Positions 49,057 through 58,303 of a stretch of DNA of 64,000 bases are shown one piece after another. This DNA comes from Bradyrhizobium stylosanthis (GTDB taxonomy: Bacteria > Pseudomonadota > Alphaproteobacteria > Rhizobiales > Xanthobacteraceae), in contig NZ_LVEM01000003.1 of assembly GCF_001641335.1 (NCBI RefSeq), forward strand, positions 224,044-288,043. The letters run 5' to 3'. Every line of letters begins with the position of its first letter. Positions within the stretch are counted from its first letter, which is position 1. Under the pieces are notes generated by a model. That model saw only the letters and a program-made list of their open reading frames with translations. It was not told the DNA's origin and did no database searches. The position numbers and the translations under genes were made by a program.

Positions 49057-50307
49057 CTAGGCGCGCACCGCCGCAAGTCCCGGGACAGCGGCGAAGCCAG
49101 CCTTGGTAGCATAGCCCCGCACGATCGCTTCGCGCTGGGAATAGCTGAGGACGTTGTCGACATTGTCGAAGCCGTCGGGCGCAAGCTGCTCGACGGCATC
49201 GATGACGCCTTCAGGACCGCCGCGCCTGTTGGAGCGGACGATGTCCGCGGTCATCGGCAGACGCTTCTTCTCGTACTCGAGCAACGCCTGGCGCGGATGT
49301 TCGGCGCGCACCAGCGCGTCCGCAAGGCAGCGTGCGTCGAGGATCGCCTGCGATGCGCCGTTGGAGCCGACCGGATACATGGGATGCGCGGCGTCGCCGA
49401 GCAGCGTGACGCGCCCGGATGACCAATAGGGCAAGGGATCGCGGTCGCAGGTCGGATATTCGTAGAATTCCGGCGTTGCCGAGATCAGGCTCTTCACGTC
49501 GATATAGGGCACGGAGAAGCGCGCCACGTGCGGCATCAGCTCCTCGCGGCGACCCGGGCGCGACCAGTCCTCCTTGCGCGGCGGCGGGGCATTGCCCTCG
49601 CCGACCTTGACCAGCACCGCCCAATTGGTCAGCCGGCTCGCGGGGCTCGAACCCTCCGCGATCGGATAGATCACCACCTTGGCATTGAGGCCGCCGGCCA
49701 CGATCATCGATTTGCCGGTCAGGAACAACGGCCAATCGCGCGCACCACGCCACAGCATCAGGCCATTCCAGCACGGCGGCCCCTCGTTCGGGAACAACGT
49801 GTCGCGGACCCGCGAATGGATGCCGTCGGCGCCGATCAGGATATCGCCCCGCGCGGTATGGATGTGCGCGCCGGTGCGATCGAAGAAATAGGCGGTGACG
49901 CCGCCCTCGTCCTGCGTGAAAGCGCCGAGCCGGCAACCGGTGTGGATGAGGTCCTCGCCGAGCCGCTCCTCGACGGCACGATGGATGACACCCTGAAGGC
50001 GGCCACGGTGGATCGAGAATTGCGGCACGTCGTGGCCGGCGTCGATGCCGCGGGCTTCACGCCAGACCTCCTGGCCATGGCGATTGAGATAGTAGAGCTG
50101 GTCGGTGCGGATCGCGACGTCGTCGAGCTTCTGGAGCAGGCCGAGACCCGCGAGCTCACGCATCGCATGAGGCAGCGTGTTGATGCCGACACCGAGCTCG
50201 CGGATGGTCTCGGCCTGTTCGAAAATCTCGCATCCGATGCCGCGCGAGCGCAGCATCAAAGCCGTGGTGAGACCTCCGATACCGCCACCGACGATAATCG
50301 CCTTCAT
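49057..50307 (-). CDS. FAD-dependent aromatic monooxygenase
   Basis: A 416-residue class A flavoprotein monooxygenase, salicylate/p-hydroxybenzoate hydroxylase-like. The N-terminal dinucleotide motif is G-G-G-I-G-G-L, the middle D-G motif is I-G-A-D-G-I-H-S-R-V-R, and the third FAD motif is L-L-G-D-A-A-H-P-M-Y-P. It uses NAD(P)H and oxygen to hydroxylate a ring or related substrate. The ATG at 50307 begins the fold; the frame to 50376 overlaps the next gene. It lies 55 bases after the bifunctional hydroxylase gene and is probably cotranscribed from box B. Confidence 0.92.
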   Translation of the reverse strand: MKAIIVGGGIGGLTTALMLRSRGIGCEIFEQAETIRELGVGINTLPHAMRELAGLGLLQKLDDVAIRTDQLYYLNRHGQEVWREARGIDAGHDVPQFSIHRGRLQGVIHRAVEERLGEDLIHTGCRLGAFTQDEGGVTAYFFDRTGAHIHTARGDILIGADGIHSRVRDTLFPNEGPPCWNGLMLWRGARDWPLFLTGKSMIVAGGLNAKVVIYPIAEGSSPASRLTNWAVLVKVGEGNAPPPRKEDWSRPGRREELMPHVARFSVPYIDVKSLISATPEFYEYPTCDRDPLPYWSSGRVTLLGDAAHPMYPVGSNGASQAILDARCLADALVRAEHPRQALLEYEKKRLPMTADIVRSNRRGGPEGVIDAVEQLAPDGFDNVDNVLSYSQREAIVRGYATKAGFAAVPGLAAVRA

Positions 50308-50362
50308 CGCCCTTACTCCACTCGAAATACGCCAGGCAATGGGGTTAACGTCGCACGGGCGG

Positions 50363-52714
50363 TCACTCCGCCGCAAGCGGCTTTGTCGCCTCCGCCTTGA
50401 GCTCGGCCCGGGTCTTGGGCTTAGCCTTAATTCTCAGCTCCTCGAGATCCTGCCGGTCGCGCACGCTGTTGCGGAAAATCTGATCCTTTCCGGGAAGGTA
50501 TTGCGGCGGGCAAAACGCCTCGTCCGCGCCGTACCAGGCCGCCGCCCTCATGGTGAAGGAGGGATCGACCAGATGCGGCCGCCCGAGCGCGACGAGATCG
50601 GCCCGCCCGGCCGCCAGGATGGTGTTGGCCTGATCCGCGGTCGTGATGTTGCCGACGCACATGGTGGCGACGCGCGCCTCGTTGCGGACCTGGTCGGAGA
50701 ACGGCGTCTGGAACATGCGGCCATAGACCGGCTGCGAATCGCGCACGGTCTGCCCGGTCGAGACGTCGACAAGATCGACGCCCGCCTCGGCGAAGGCACG
50801 CGCGACTGCAACCGCATCGTCCCCGGTGATGCCGCCGTCCGCCCAATCGGTGGCCGAGATACGTACCGACATCGGCTTGTGCGACGGCCAGACCGCGCGC
50901 AAAGCCTCGAAGATCTCGAGCGGGAAACGCAGACGATTCTCTAGAGAGCCGCCATACGCGTCCGTCCTGGTGTTCGTCAGCGGCGAAATGAAGCTTGCGA
51001 GCAGATAGCCGTGGGCGCAGTGCAGCTCGAGCATATCGAAACCGCAGCGCGCGCCGCGCTCGGCCGCCGCGACGAAAGCGTCTCTCACCGCGTTCATGCC
51101 GGCACGATCGAGCTCGCGCGGCACCTGACTGTCAGGGAAATAGGGCAGCGGCGATGCCGAGACCACGTCCCAGCCGCCCTCGTCCAGCGGCCGGTCCATG
51201 CCGTCCCACATCAGCTTGGTCGCGCCCTTGCGGCCGGCATGGCCGAGCTGCAGGCAGATCTTTGCAGCCGAATTGCCGTGGACGAAATCGACGATGCGCC
51301 GCCAGGCCGTCTCCTGCTCGTCGTTCCACAGGCCCGCGCAGCCGGGCGTAATCCGTGCGTCGCGGCTGACGCAGGTCATTTCCGTGAAGATGAGGCCGGC
51401 GCCGCCGATCGCGCGGGATCCGTAGTGCACGAGATGGAAATCACCCGGCACGCCCTCCTTCGCCGAATACATGCACATCGGCGACACCACCGCGCGGTTG
51501 GCAACTGCCATCTCGCGCAGGCGGAACGGCTGGAACAGCGGCACCATCGGCCTTTTTGTGTCGACGTCAAAACCGCTGTCGCGAACCTGCCTTGCGAAAG
51601 ATTGCTCGACCTCGGCCACAAAATCGGGCGCGCGAAGTTTCAGATTGTCGTAGGTGATCGCCTTCGAGCGCGTCATCACGCCAAAAGCGAACTGCACGGG
51701 GTCGAAATCCCAGAAACGATCGACGTGTTCGAACCAAACCAGCGAAACGTCGGCGGCGTGCTGGGTCTTTTCAACCTCCTCGCGGCGGCCGTGCTCATAG
51801 ACGTCCAGCGCCGCCTTGATGCTGGGCGCCTTCTCCATGGCCTCAGCCAGCGCGATCGCATCTTCCATCGCAAGCTTGGTGCCGGAGCCGATCGAGAAAT
51901 GCGCGCTCGCCTTGGCGTCGCCAAGCAGCACCATGTTGTCCTTGACCCAGCGCTTGCTGCGGATCATCGGGAAATTGCGCCACATCGAGCGGTTGGTCAG
52001 CAGCTTGTGGCCATCGAGGAACCAGCCGAAGATCTCGGCCATCCGCGCGGCGGACTGCGTCTCGTTCAGTCCGGTCAATCCTGCCCGCTCGAAGGTCTGC
52101 GGATCGGTCTCGAAAATCCAGGTCGAGTGCCCGGCCTCATACTGATAGGCGTGGGCGATGAACGGCCCCCACTCGGTTTCCTGGAAGATGAAGGTGAAGG
52201 CATCAAGCGGCTTGGTCGATCCCATCCAGGCGAACTTGTTGGCACGGAGATCGACTTCCGGCTGGAAGTGTTCAGCATATTTCTCGCGAAATCGGCTGTT
52301 GACGCCATCGGCGACCAGGATGAGATCGGCGTCGGCGAAACGGGACTCGTCGTCGATATCCACTTCGAAATGCAGGCTGACGCCGAGTTCGCGGGCCCGC
52401 TCCTGCAGAATCAGAAGCAGCTTCTGCCGCGAGCAGCCGCAAAAGCCATTGCCGCCCACCCGGTGCACCGTGCCGCGGAAATGCACGGCAATATCGTCCC
52501 AATAGGCGAATTCCTGGGTGATGCGGCGGTAGCTCGGCAGATCGTGCTTCTCGAAATTATCGAGCGTCGCATCCGAGAACACCACGCCGAAGCCGAACGT
52601 GTCATCGGCCCGGTTGCGCTCGTACACGGTGATGTCGGCGCCAGGTCGCTGCTTCTTCAGCAGGATCGCCGCATAAAGACCCGCAGGTCCGCCACCGATG
52701 ATCGCGACTTTCAT
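50363..52714 (-). CDS. Bifunctional aroyl-CoA 5-hydroxylase/Old Yellow Enzyme-type reductase
   Basis: A 783-residue two-flavin enzyme. Residues 1-380 are an FAD monooxygenase (G-G-G-P-A-G-L start; G-D-A-K-A-S-A-H-F centre). Residues about 390-755 are an Old Yellow Enzyme-like FMN domain with P-M-C-M-Y-S, Q-L-G-H-A-G-R-K-G and H-C-A-H-G-Y-L-L-A-S-F. This architecture is that of 2-aminobenzoyl-CoA monooxygenase/reductase of Azoarcus evansii and of proteins annotated as salicylyl-CoA 5-hydroxylase. It hydroxylates and then reduces the CoA-activated ring, destroying aromaticity. With the linked ligase and RidA, 2-aminobenzoyl-CoA is favoured. Box B is centred 41 bases upstream of the ATG. Confidence 0.93.
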   Translation of the reverse strand: MKVAIIGGGPAGLYAAILLKKQRPGADITVYERNRADDTFGFGVVFSDATLDNFEKHDLPSYRRITQEFAYWDDIAVHFRGTVHRVGGNGFCGCSRQKLLLILQERARELGVSLHFEVDIDDESRFADADLILVADGVNSRFREKYAEHFQPEVDLRANKFAWMGSTKPLDAFTFIFQETEWGPFIAHAYQYEAGHSTWIFETDPQTFERAGLTGLNETQSAARMAEIFGWFLDGHKLLTNRSMWRNFPMIRSKRWVKDNMVLLGDAKASAHFSIGSGTKLAMEDAIALAEAMEKAPSIKAALDVYEHGRREEVEKTQHAADVSLVWFEHVDRFWDFDPVQFAFGVMTRSKAITYDNLKLRAPDFVAEVEQSFARQVRDSGFDVDTKRPMVPLFQPFRLREMAVANRAVVSPMCMYSAKEGVPGDFHLVHYGSRAIGGAGLIFTEMTCVSRDARITPGCAGLWNDEQETAWRRIVDFVHGNSAAKICLQLGHAGRKGATKLMWDGMDRPLDEGGWDVVSASPLPYFPDSQVPRELDRAGMNAVRDAFVAAAERGARCGFDMLELHCAHGYLLASFISPLTNTRTDAYGGSLENRLRFPLEIFEALRAVWPSHKPMSVRISATDWADGGITGDDAVAVARAFAEAGVDLVDVSTGQTVRDSQPVYGRMFQTPFSDQVRNEARVATMCVGNITTADQANTILAAGRADLVALGRPHLVDPSFTMRAAAWYGADEAFCPPQYLPGKDQIFRNSVRDRQDLEELRIKAKPKTRAELKAEATKPLAAE

Positions 52715-52748
52715 GGGAGCCTCGCCAATTCAACCGGCCACGAAACTA

Positions 52749-52762
52749 TTTTAAGCCTAAAA
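52749..52762. promoter_or_regulatory. Putative MarR box B (bifunctional hydroxylase unit)
   Basis: TTTTAAGCCTAAAA followed by TAATTT, centred 41 bases upstream of the hydroxylase ATG. A repressor here would cover the promoter. Confidence 0.75.
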
Positions 52763-52811
52763 TAATTTCGCGCAAGTCCCCGTCGACGGCGTGGCCGCAT
52801 GAAAAGCCGAC

Positions 52812-53648
52812 CTAATCGCCCCTGAAGACCGGCTTGACTTTGTTGGCGAAAGCCTCGAACGCGCGCTCGAAATCCGCCGTGGTCATGCACAATGCCTGGG
52901 CAACGGCCTCCGCCTCGATCGCTTCCTCCACCGACATCGCCCATTCCATGGCCAGCATCCGCTTGGTCATGGTGTTGGCAAAGGTAGGTCCCTCCGCGAT
53001 CTGTTTGGCCAGGACATGCGCCTGCGGCAGCACCTGCTCGGGCGTGACGATGCGGCTGAAGAAGCCCCAGCGCTCCCCCTCCTCCGCGGTCATGAACCGG
53101 CCGGTGTAGAGCAGCTCGGACGCGCGGGACTGCCCGATGATCCGCGGCAGGATGGCGCAAGCCCCCATGTCGCAGCCGGCCAGCCCCACCTTGTTGAACA
53201 GGAAGGCCACCTTGGCTCCGCTCGCCGCGAGGCGCATGTCCGAGGCCATGGCGATGATCGCGCCGGCGCCGGCGCAGATGCCCTCGACCGCGGCAACGAT
53301 CGGCTGCGGGCAGGCTCGCATCGCCTTGACGAGATCGCCGGTCATCCGCGTGAAGGCGGTCAGTCCCTTGGTGCCCATCTTGACGAGCGGGCCGATGATT
53401 TCGAACACGTCGCCGCCGGACGAGAAATTGCCGCCGGCACCGGTGACGACGATGGATTTGACCGCATCGTCAAACGCACAGGCGCGGAAGAAATCCGTCA
53501 GCTCCCGGTAGCTCTCGAAGGTCAGCGGATTCTTTCGCTCGGGACGATTGAGCGTCACCGTGGCGACACCGTCGACCACGGCCAGCAGGAAGTGCTGCGG
53601 CGAATAATCCGCGAGCGGTATGGTCACGGGATTGGCTGGTCTGCTCAT
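52812..53648 (-). CDS. Crotonase-family protein of the aromatic-CoA cluster
   Basis: A 278-residue acyl-CoA-binding crotonase-fold enzyme. The oxyanion segments are G-G-N-F-S-S-G-G-D-V and G-I-C-A-G-A-G-A-I-I. Glutamates of classical hydratases are replaced (Ile after G-A-G-A; Asn-Lys at the second position, F-L-F-N-K-V-G), so a specialised isomerase or ring-processing hydratase/hydrolase is more likely than a standard beta-oxidation step. AAGGAG precedes the ATG. It lies 39 bases behind the SDR gene and is probably in its unit under box E. Confidence 0.9.
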   Translation of the reverse strand: MSRPANPVTIPLADYSPQHFLLAVVDGVATVTLNRPERKNPLTFESYRELTDFFRACAFDDAVKSIVVTGAGGNFSSGGDVFEIIGPLVKMGTKGLTAFTRMTGDLVKAMRACPQPIVAAVEGICAGAGAIIAMASDMRLAASGAKVAFLFNKVGLAGCDMGACAILPRIIGQSRASELLYTGRFMTAEEGERWGFFSRIVTPEQVLPQAHVLAKQIAEGPTFANTMTKRMLAMEWAMSVEEAIEAEAVAQALCMTTADFERAFEAFANKVKPVFRGD

Positions 53649-53687
53649 GTGATCTCCTTGGCCTTCCTGTTCTGAACCCGCGCCGCG

Positions 53688-54449
53688 CTAGATCTCGCCG
53701 CCGGCAACTGCGATCGCCTGCCCGGTGATGGCGCCGGCGCCCTCGCCGCACAACCAGAGCACGGCATCCGCCACCTCCTGCGGCGTGATCAGCCGTCCTT
53801 GCGGATTGTGCCTGGCGAGGTCCGCGATCGCCTGCTCTCGGCTCCGGCCCGTCTTCTTCATGATGTTGTCGATGCTGCCGGCGACCAGATCGGTGTCGGT
53901 GAAGCCTGGACACACGGCGTTCACGGTGACATTGCTGCCGGCCATTTCGAGGGCGAGCGACCGCACGAGACCCACCACTGCGTGCTTGGCCGCAGTGTAC
54001 GCGCTGACATAGGCATAACCCTTGAGGCCGGCTGTCGAGGCAACCGCCACGATGCGCCCGTAGGGACGATCCTTCATGCCCGGCAAGACCGCTCGGACGG
54101 CATGGACCACGCCCATGAAATTGACGTCCATCATGCGCGCAAAAAGAGCGCTGTCCGATTTCACGAAGGGTGCGGATTCGGCACTGCCGGCGTTGGCGAT
54201 CAGGATATCGATCGGCTGCCGCGCACTCGCTTTCTTGATGGCGGCGTTCAGAGACGCTTCGTCCGAGACGTCAGCGACGGCGGCAAAATGCGCGGCTCCC
54301 GCTTTGATCGCCTCTTCAAGAGTTGCGCCGTTCCGGCCAAGCACCGTCACGGTAGTGCCGGCATCGACGAGAGCGGCCGCGATCGCGCGGCCGATGCCCC
54401 GGCCGCCACCGGTGACCAGCGCGTGCGGCGATTGCGGCAATGCGGACAT
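53688..54449 (-). CDS. SDR-family 3-hydroxyacyl-CoA dehydrogenase-like enzyme
   Basis: A 253-residue classical SDR. The cofactor loop is T-G-G-G-R-G-I-G (13-20) and the catalytic set is S138, Y151, K155 (Y-T-A-A-K). A basic L-G-R-N after strand 2 suggests NADP, although this is only a guide. In aromatic-CoA pathways such SDRs oxidise the 3-hydroxyacyl-CoA formed after ring reduction. First gene of a two-gene unit with the crotonase; box E is centred 50 bases upstream. Confidence 0.92.
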   Translation of the reverse strand: MSALPQSPHALVTGGGRGIGRAIAAALVDAGTTVTVLGRNGATLEEAIKAGAAHFAAVADVSDEASLNAAIKKASARQPIDILIANAGSAESAPFVKSDSALFARMMDVNFMGVVHAVRAVLPGMKDRPYGRIVAVASTAGLKGYAYVSAYTAAKHAVVGLVRSLALEMAGSNVTVNAVCPGFTDTDLVAGSIDNIMKKTGRSREQAIADLARHNPQGRLITPQEVADAVLWLCGEGAGAITGQAIAVAGGEI

Positions 54450-54492
54450 GCGCTGGCTCCTTCCGGATCTGCTGATCGCTCCGTCGGATATA

Positions 54493-54506
54493 TTTTAAAC
54501 TTCAAA
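54493..54506. promoter_or_regulatory. Putative MarR box E (SDR-crotonase unit)
   Basis: TTTTAAACTTCAAA followed by TGATT, centred 50 bases upstream of the SDR ATG. Confidence 0.7.
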
Positions 54507-54571
54507 TGATTGCAACGAAAGCGCCGCGCGGTGCCGTGGACGAGCCGCAGCGGAGACCGGCCCGGAAATTG

Positions 54572-54585
54572 CTTTAAGTATAAAA
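54572..54585. promoter_or_regulatory. Putative MarR box F (hydrolase operon)
   Basis: CTTTAAGTATAAAA followed by TTATC, centred 69 bases upstream of the GTG at 54648. This is the most diverged of the six copies. Confidence 0.55.
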
Positions 54586-54647
54586 TTATCTCTTCCCATC
54601 CCTCACAGGCCTGTTAGCATCGCCGGGCCAAAGCCAAAGGATGCCGC

Positions 54648-55463
54648 GTGTCGCAGCCTGCGCCAATGATAACAAGGGACGGCCGCTTCGCCTATGAAGC
54701 TGCTGGGGCTCCTGATGCGACACCTCTGATCTTTCTGCATGGCATCGGCGGCGCAGCGCGCGCCTGGCGACGGCAGCTTGTCACGTTCGGCAGCCGCTTT
54801 CGTGCAATCGCGTGGGATATGCCGGGCTATGGCGGGTCCGCACCGCTTCCCAGCGTCAGCATCGCTGCCTTGGCGGATGCGCTCCAACGTTTCATCGAAC
54901 AGCTCGGTGCGACCAGCCCTGTTCTGGTCGGCCATTCCATCGGCGGCATGATTGTCCAGAAATGGCTGGTGCAATCGCCAAAACTGGCGCGCGCAGTCGT
55001 CCTGGCGCAGACCAGTCCGGCATTCGGCAAGGCCGATGGCGACTGGCAGAAATCGTTCATCACGGCACGGCTCGGGCCGCTCGACCGCGGCGAGACGATG
55101 AAATCGCTGGCGCCCTCGCTGGTGAAAGAGCTCGTCGGCGAAAATCCTGATCCGAGCGGAATGGAGCTTGCGCGCGAATGCATGGCAAGCGTGCCGGAGG
55201 CGAGCTATCGCGCCATGATGCTTGCCCTGATCGGTTTCGATCAACGCAGCACGCTCAAGGATATCTCCGTTCCGACGCTGCTGCTGTCAGGCTCCAAGGA
55301 CAACAATGCGCCGGCGCCGATGATGGCGAAGACGGCGACCTACATCCCCTCCGCTGAATATACCGAGCTCGCCGGCGTCGGCCATCTCGCCAACCTTGAG
55401 CGGCCTGACGCCTTTGACGAGGCCCTCGGCCGGTTCCTGAATTCCGTCGCGACCAAAGCCTGA
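54648..55463 (+). CDS. Alpha/beta hydrolase
   Basis: A 271-residue alpha/beta-fold hydrolase. The oxyanion loop is H-G-I-G-G, the nucleophile S97 is in G-H-S-I-G-G, and the acid and His lie in S-G-S-K-D-N and G-V-G-H-L-A. The family includes C-C bond hydrolases, enol-lactonases and esterases. It is first in a five-gene operon and may open the ring or a lactone formed by the upstream enzymes. Start is GTG at 54648 with AAAGG nearby; ATG at 54666 is an alternative. Confidence 0.92.
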   Translation: MSQPAPMITRDGRFAYEAAGAPDATPLIFLHGIGGAARAWRRQLVTFGSRFRAIAWDMPGYGGSAPLPSVSIAALADALQRFIEQLGATSPVLVGHSIGGMIVQKWLVQSPKLARAVVLAQTSPAFGKADGDWQKSFITARLGPLDRGETMKSLAPSLVKELVGENPDPSGMELARECMASVPEASYRAMMLALIGFDQRSTLKDISVPTLLLSGSKDNNAPAPMMAKTATYIPSAEYTELAGVGHLANLERPDAFDEALGRFLNSVATKA

Positions 55464-55475
55464 GGTGACTGCGCA

Positions 55476-56765
55476 ATGACCATGCAAGTCAGCAAAACCA
55501 TCGGCGCAACCGGCAAGATCGCGCTGGATGCGCCGATCTTCGACCCCGTTGCGTTCCGTCTCAGCGAAGAACAGGCCGGCATCATTGCGCGTGCACGGGA
55601 GATCGGTCAGAGCGTGTTCGCCGGCCGCGCCGCGACCTACGATCGCGAGGCGATCTTTCCGACGGAGAATTATCGCGACCTGCACCGGGTCGGCCTGCTT
55701 GGCATCGCCGTCCCCAAGAAGCACGGCGGGCTTGGCGCGAACTATCAGACCTATGCCCTCGCGGCCGCCGAAATCGGCCGCTATTGCGGCGCGACGGCGC
55801 TGACCTGGAACATGCATGTCTGCTCGACGCTATGGTCGGGCCCCCTCGCCGACGATCTCGACATGGATACGGAAACCCGCGCAGAGCACGAGCGACGGCG
55901 CGCAGTCCATTACAAGCGCATCGTCGAGGACGGCGCGATCTACTCGCAGCCCTTCTCCGAGGGCGGCGCGGCGGCCGCGGGCGGCGTTGCCTTCGGTACA
56001 GAGGCAAAGCCCGTCGAGGGCGGCTGGATCGTCAACGGCAAGAAGATCTTTGCATCCCTGTCCGGCCACGCCGACTATTACGGCGTGCTGTGCACCGAGA
56101 TCGAGGAAGGCGAGAAAGCTTCGCGCCGCAATACGCTTTATCTCGCAATCCCCGCGAAATCGCACGGGGTCTCGGTCGTCGGCGACTGGGATCCGCTCGG
56201 CATGCGCGGCACTGTGTCGCGGACGCTGCTGTTCAAGGACGTCTTTGTGCCGGACGATTCTGCGCTGATGCCTCGTGGCGTCTATTTCCAGGCCGCGATG
56301 CGCTGGCCGCACATGTTCCTGACGCTGTCCCCGACCTATATGGGCCTCGCGCAAGCGGCCTATGACTTCACGGTGCGCTATCTGCGTGGCGAGGTTCCGG
56401 GTATGCCGCCGGTCAAGCGGCGGATGTATCCGACCAAGCAGATCGCGGTCGCGCAGATGCAGATCAAGCTCGAGCAGATCAAGGGAATCTGGTTCCAGGC
56501 GGTTACGGAAGCGCGCGCCAATCCGAGCAAGGAACAGGTTCTGCGCGCTTACGCCGCGCAGTATTCCGTCATGGAAGGCGCCAATGAGCTCGCTGCGCTG
56601 GCGATCCGCACCTGCGGCGGGCAGGCCATGCTGAGGTCGCTGCCGCTGGAGCGTATCTATCGTGACAGCCGTTGCGGCTCGCTGATGCTCCCCTGGACGG
56701 CCGAGCTTTGCCTCGACCGTATCGGACGCGAGGCACTGTACGAGGCCGGCGAAGCGGACGACTGA
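55476..56765 (+). CDS. Acyl-CoA dehydrogenase-like flavoprotein with altered active-site segment
   Basis: A 429-residue acyl-CoA dehydrogenase-fold protein. The N-terminal helical domain, the central beta domain (I-Y-S-Q-P-F-S-E-G-G; G-W-I-V-N-G-K-K-I-F-A-S) and the C-terminal helices are present. Where most family members have I-Y-E-G-T with the catalytic Glu, this one reads M-L-P-W-T, with Pro in the Glu position. The base may lie elsewhere, as in isovaleryl-type enzymes, or the protein may be a monooxygenase-like relative. It follows the hydrolase gene by 12 bases and precedes the ligase gene by two. Substrate unknown. Confidence 0.9.
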   Translation: MTMQVSKTIGATGKIALDAPIFDPVAFRLSEEQAGIIARAREIGQSVFAGRAATYDREAIFPTENYRDLHRVGLLGIAVPKKHGGLGANYQTYALAAAEIGRYCGATALTWNMHVCSTLWSGPLADDLDMDTETRAEHERRRAVHYKRIVEDGAIYSQPFSEGGAAAAGGVAFGTEAKPVEGGWIVNGKKIFASLSGHADYYGVLCTEIEEGEKASRRNTLYLAIPAKSHGVSVVGDWDPLGMRGTVSRTLLFKDVFVPDDSALMPRGVYFQAAMRWPHMFLTLSPTYMGLAQAAYDFTVRYLRGEVPGMPPVKRRMYPTKQIAVAQMQIKLEQIKGIWFQAVTEARANPSKEQVLRAYAAQYSVMEGANELAALAIRTCGGQAMLRSLPLERIYRDSRCGSLMLPWTAELCLDRIGREALYEAGEADD

Positions 56766-56767
56766 CA

Positions 56768-58303
56768 GTGGACCTCTGTAGTCTGATCGACCGCAACGCG
56801 GCGTTCGCGCCAGACAAGACAGCCATTGCCTTCGAAGGGGAACGGCTGAGCTATGCGGCGTTCGCCGCGCGCATCGAGCAGACAGCCACAGCCATGAAGC
56901 AGGAGCTCGGCGTCGGACGCGGCGATCGCGTGGCCATCCTCAGCCTGAACCGGCCAGACTACCTGGTTCTGCTCTACGCATGCGCGCGGCTCGGCGCGAT
57001 TCTGGTGCCGCTGAATTGGCGGCTGGCGGTCGCCGAGCAACTGTTCATTCTTACCGATGCGAGCGCCAAGGTGCTGGTGCTCGAACAGGCCTTTGCCGGA
57101 GTTCTGGCCGAACTTGCACAAACAGCGCCAGGCACGTCCGTTGTCGGCCTCGACTTCGCGCCGCCCGGTGGCACGACACTCGAAGGCCTGTTGACTGGCC
57201 GCGAAGGCAGCGGCCGCAACCCGCACACTGATCTCTCCTGCCCGCTCCTGATCGTCTACACGTCAGGAACGACCGGGCGACCGAAGGGCGCGGTGCTGCG
57301 GCAGGAGGCGCTATTCTGGAACGGCGTCATGAGCCAGCACATGCACAACATGACGTCCGACGATCATGTGCTGACCGTGCTGCCGTTCTTCCACGTCGGC
57401 GGCCTCAACATCCAGACCACGCCCGCGCTTCAACTCGGCGCGACGGTCACGATCCTCGCTCGTTTCACGCCGGACACTGCGCTCGTGACCATTGAGCGGG
57501 AACGGCCGACCCTGACAGTCATGGTACCCGCGATCATTCAGGCCGTGAGCGAGCATCCCGCATGGGCCTCAGCCGACCTCTCGTCACTCAAAGCCGTCGC
57601 CACCGGCTCGACCATCGTGCCACCGCATTTGATCGACCGCTTCGTTGCGCGCAGCGTGCCAGTCCTTCAGGTCTACGGCTCGACCGAAACCTGCCCCATC
57701 GCCGTCTACACGCGGCTTGGCGGCGATCTTTCGCGCGCGGGATCGACCGGGCTTGCAGGCCTGTGCTGCGAAGCCAAGGTGATCGATCAGGCCGGCAGGG
57801 AAGTTCCGGCGGGCACGCCGGGTGAGATCGCGGTGCGCGGTCCCAACGTATTCTTCGAGTATTGGGGCAATGCGGATGCGACACGCGAGGCGTTGCACGA
57901 CGGCTGGTATCGCACCGGCGATATCGGCCTGTGCGACGCCGACGGCTATTTCTGGGTTCGCGACCGCAAGAAGAACATGATCATTTCCGGCGGCGAGAAT
58001 GTCTATCCGGCCGAGGTCGAGCGTGTCCTCCTCGAACATCCCGATGTCAGCGAATGCGCTGTAATCGGCCGTCCGGATCCGCGCTGGGACGAGGTACCTG
58101 TTGCGTACGTCATCCGACGATCCGGATGCGGGATCGAAGCGGACGAGCTGAGAGCTCATGTTCAGGCGCAGCTCGCGCGCTACAAAATCCCCCGTGACAT
58201 CGTCTTCGTTACCGATCTGCCGCGTACGGCACTGGGCAAGGTCCAGCATTTCCTGCTGAAGCAGCTTGATGCGCGCTCGCGCGCGCAAGGAGAAGCATCT
58301 TGA
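56768..58303 (+). CDS. AMP-dependent acyl-CoA synthetase
   Basis: A 511-residue adenylate-forming ligase. It has Y-T-S-G-T-T-G-R-P-K-G-A, the Y-G-S-T-E-T-C-P motif, Y-R-T-G-D-I-G and the C-terminal lysine in R-T-A-L-G-K-V-Q-H-F. It activates a carboxylic acid with CoA; the closest type is medium-chain or aryl acids. Start is GTG two bases after the previous stop; an open frame from 56672 overlaps the dehydrogenase gene and is not used. It may reactivate a ring-cleavage acid. TTGA overlap with the next gene indicates coupling. Confidence 0.92.
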   Translation: MDLCSLIDRNAAFAPDKTAIAFEGERLSYAAFAARIEQTATAMKQELGVGRGDRVAILSLNRPDYLVLLYACARLGAILVPLNWRLAVAEQLFILTDASAKVLVLEQAFAGVLAELAQTAPGTSVVGLDFAPPGGTTLEGLLTGREGSGRNPHTDLSCPLLIVYTSGTTGRPKGAVLRQEALFWNGVMSQHMHNMTSDDHVLTVLPFFHVGGLNIQTTPALQLGATVTILARFTPDTALVTIERERPTLTVMVPAIIQAVSEHPAWASADLSSLKAVATGSTIVPPHLIDRFVARSVPVLQVYGSTETCPIAVYTRLGGDLSRAGSTGLAGLCCEAKVIDQAGREVPAGTPGEIAVRGPNVFFEYWGNADATREALHDGWYRTGDIGLCDADGYFWVRDRKKNMIISGGENVYPAEVERVLLEHPDVSECAVIGRPDPRWDEVPVAYVIRRSGCGIEADELRAHVQAQLARYKIPRDIVFVTDLPRTALGKVQHFLLKQLDARSRAQGEAS

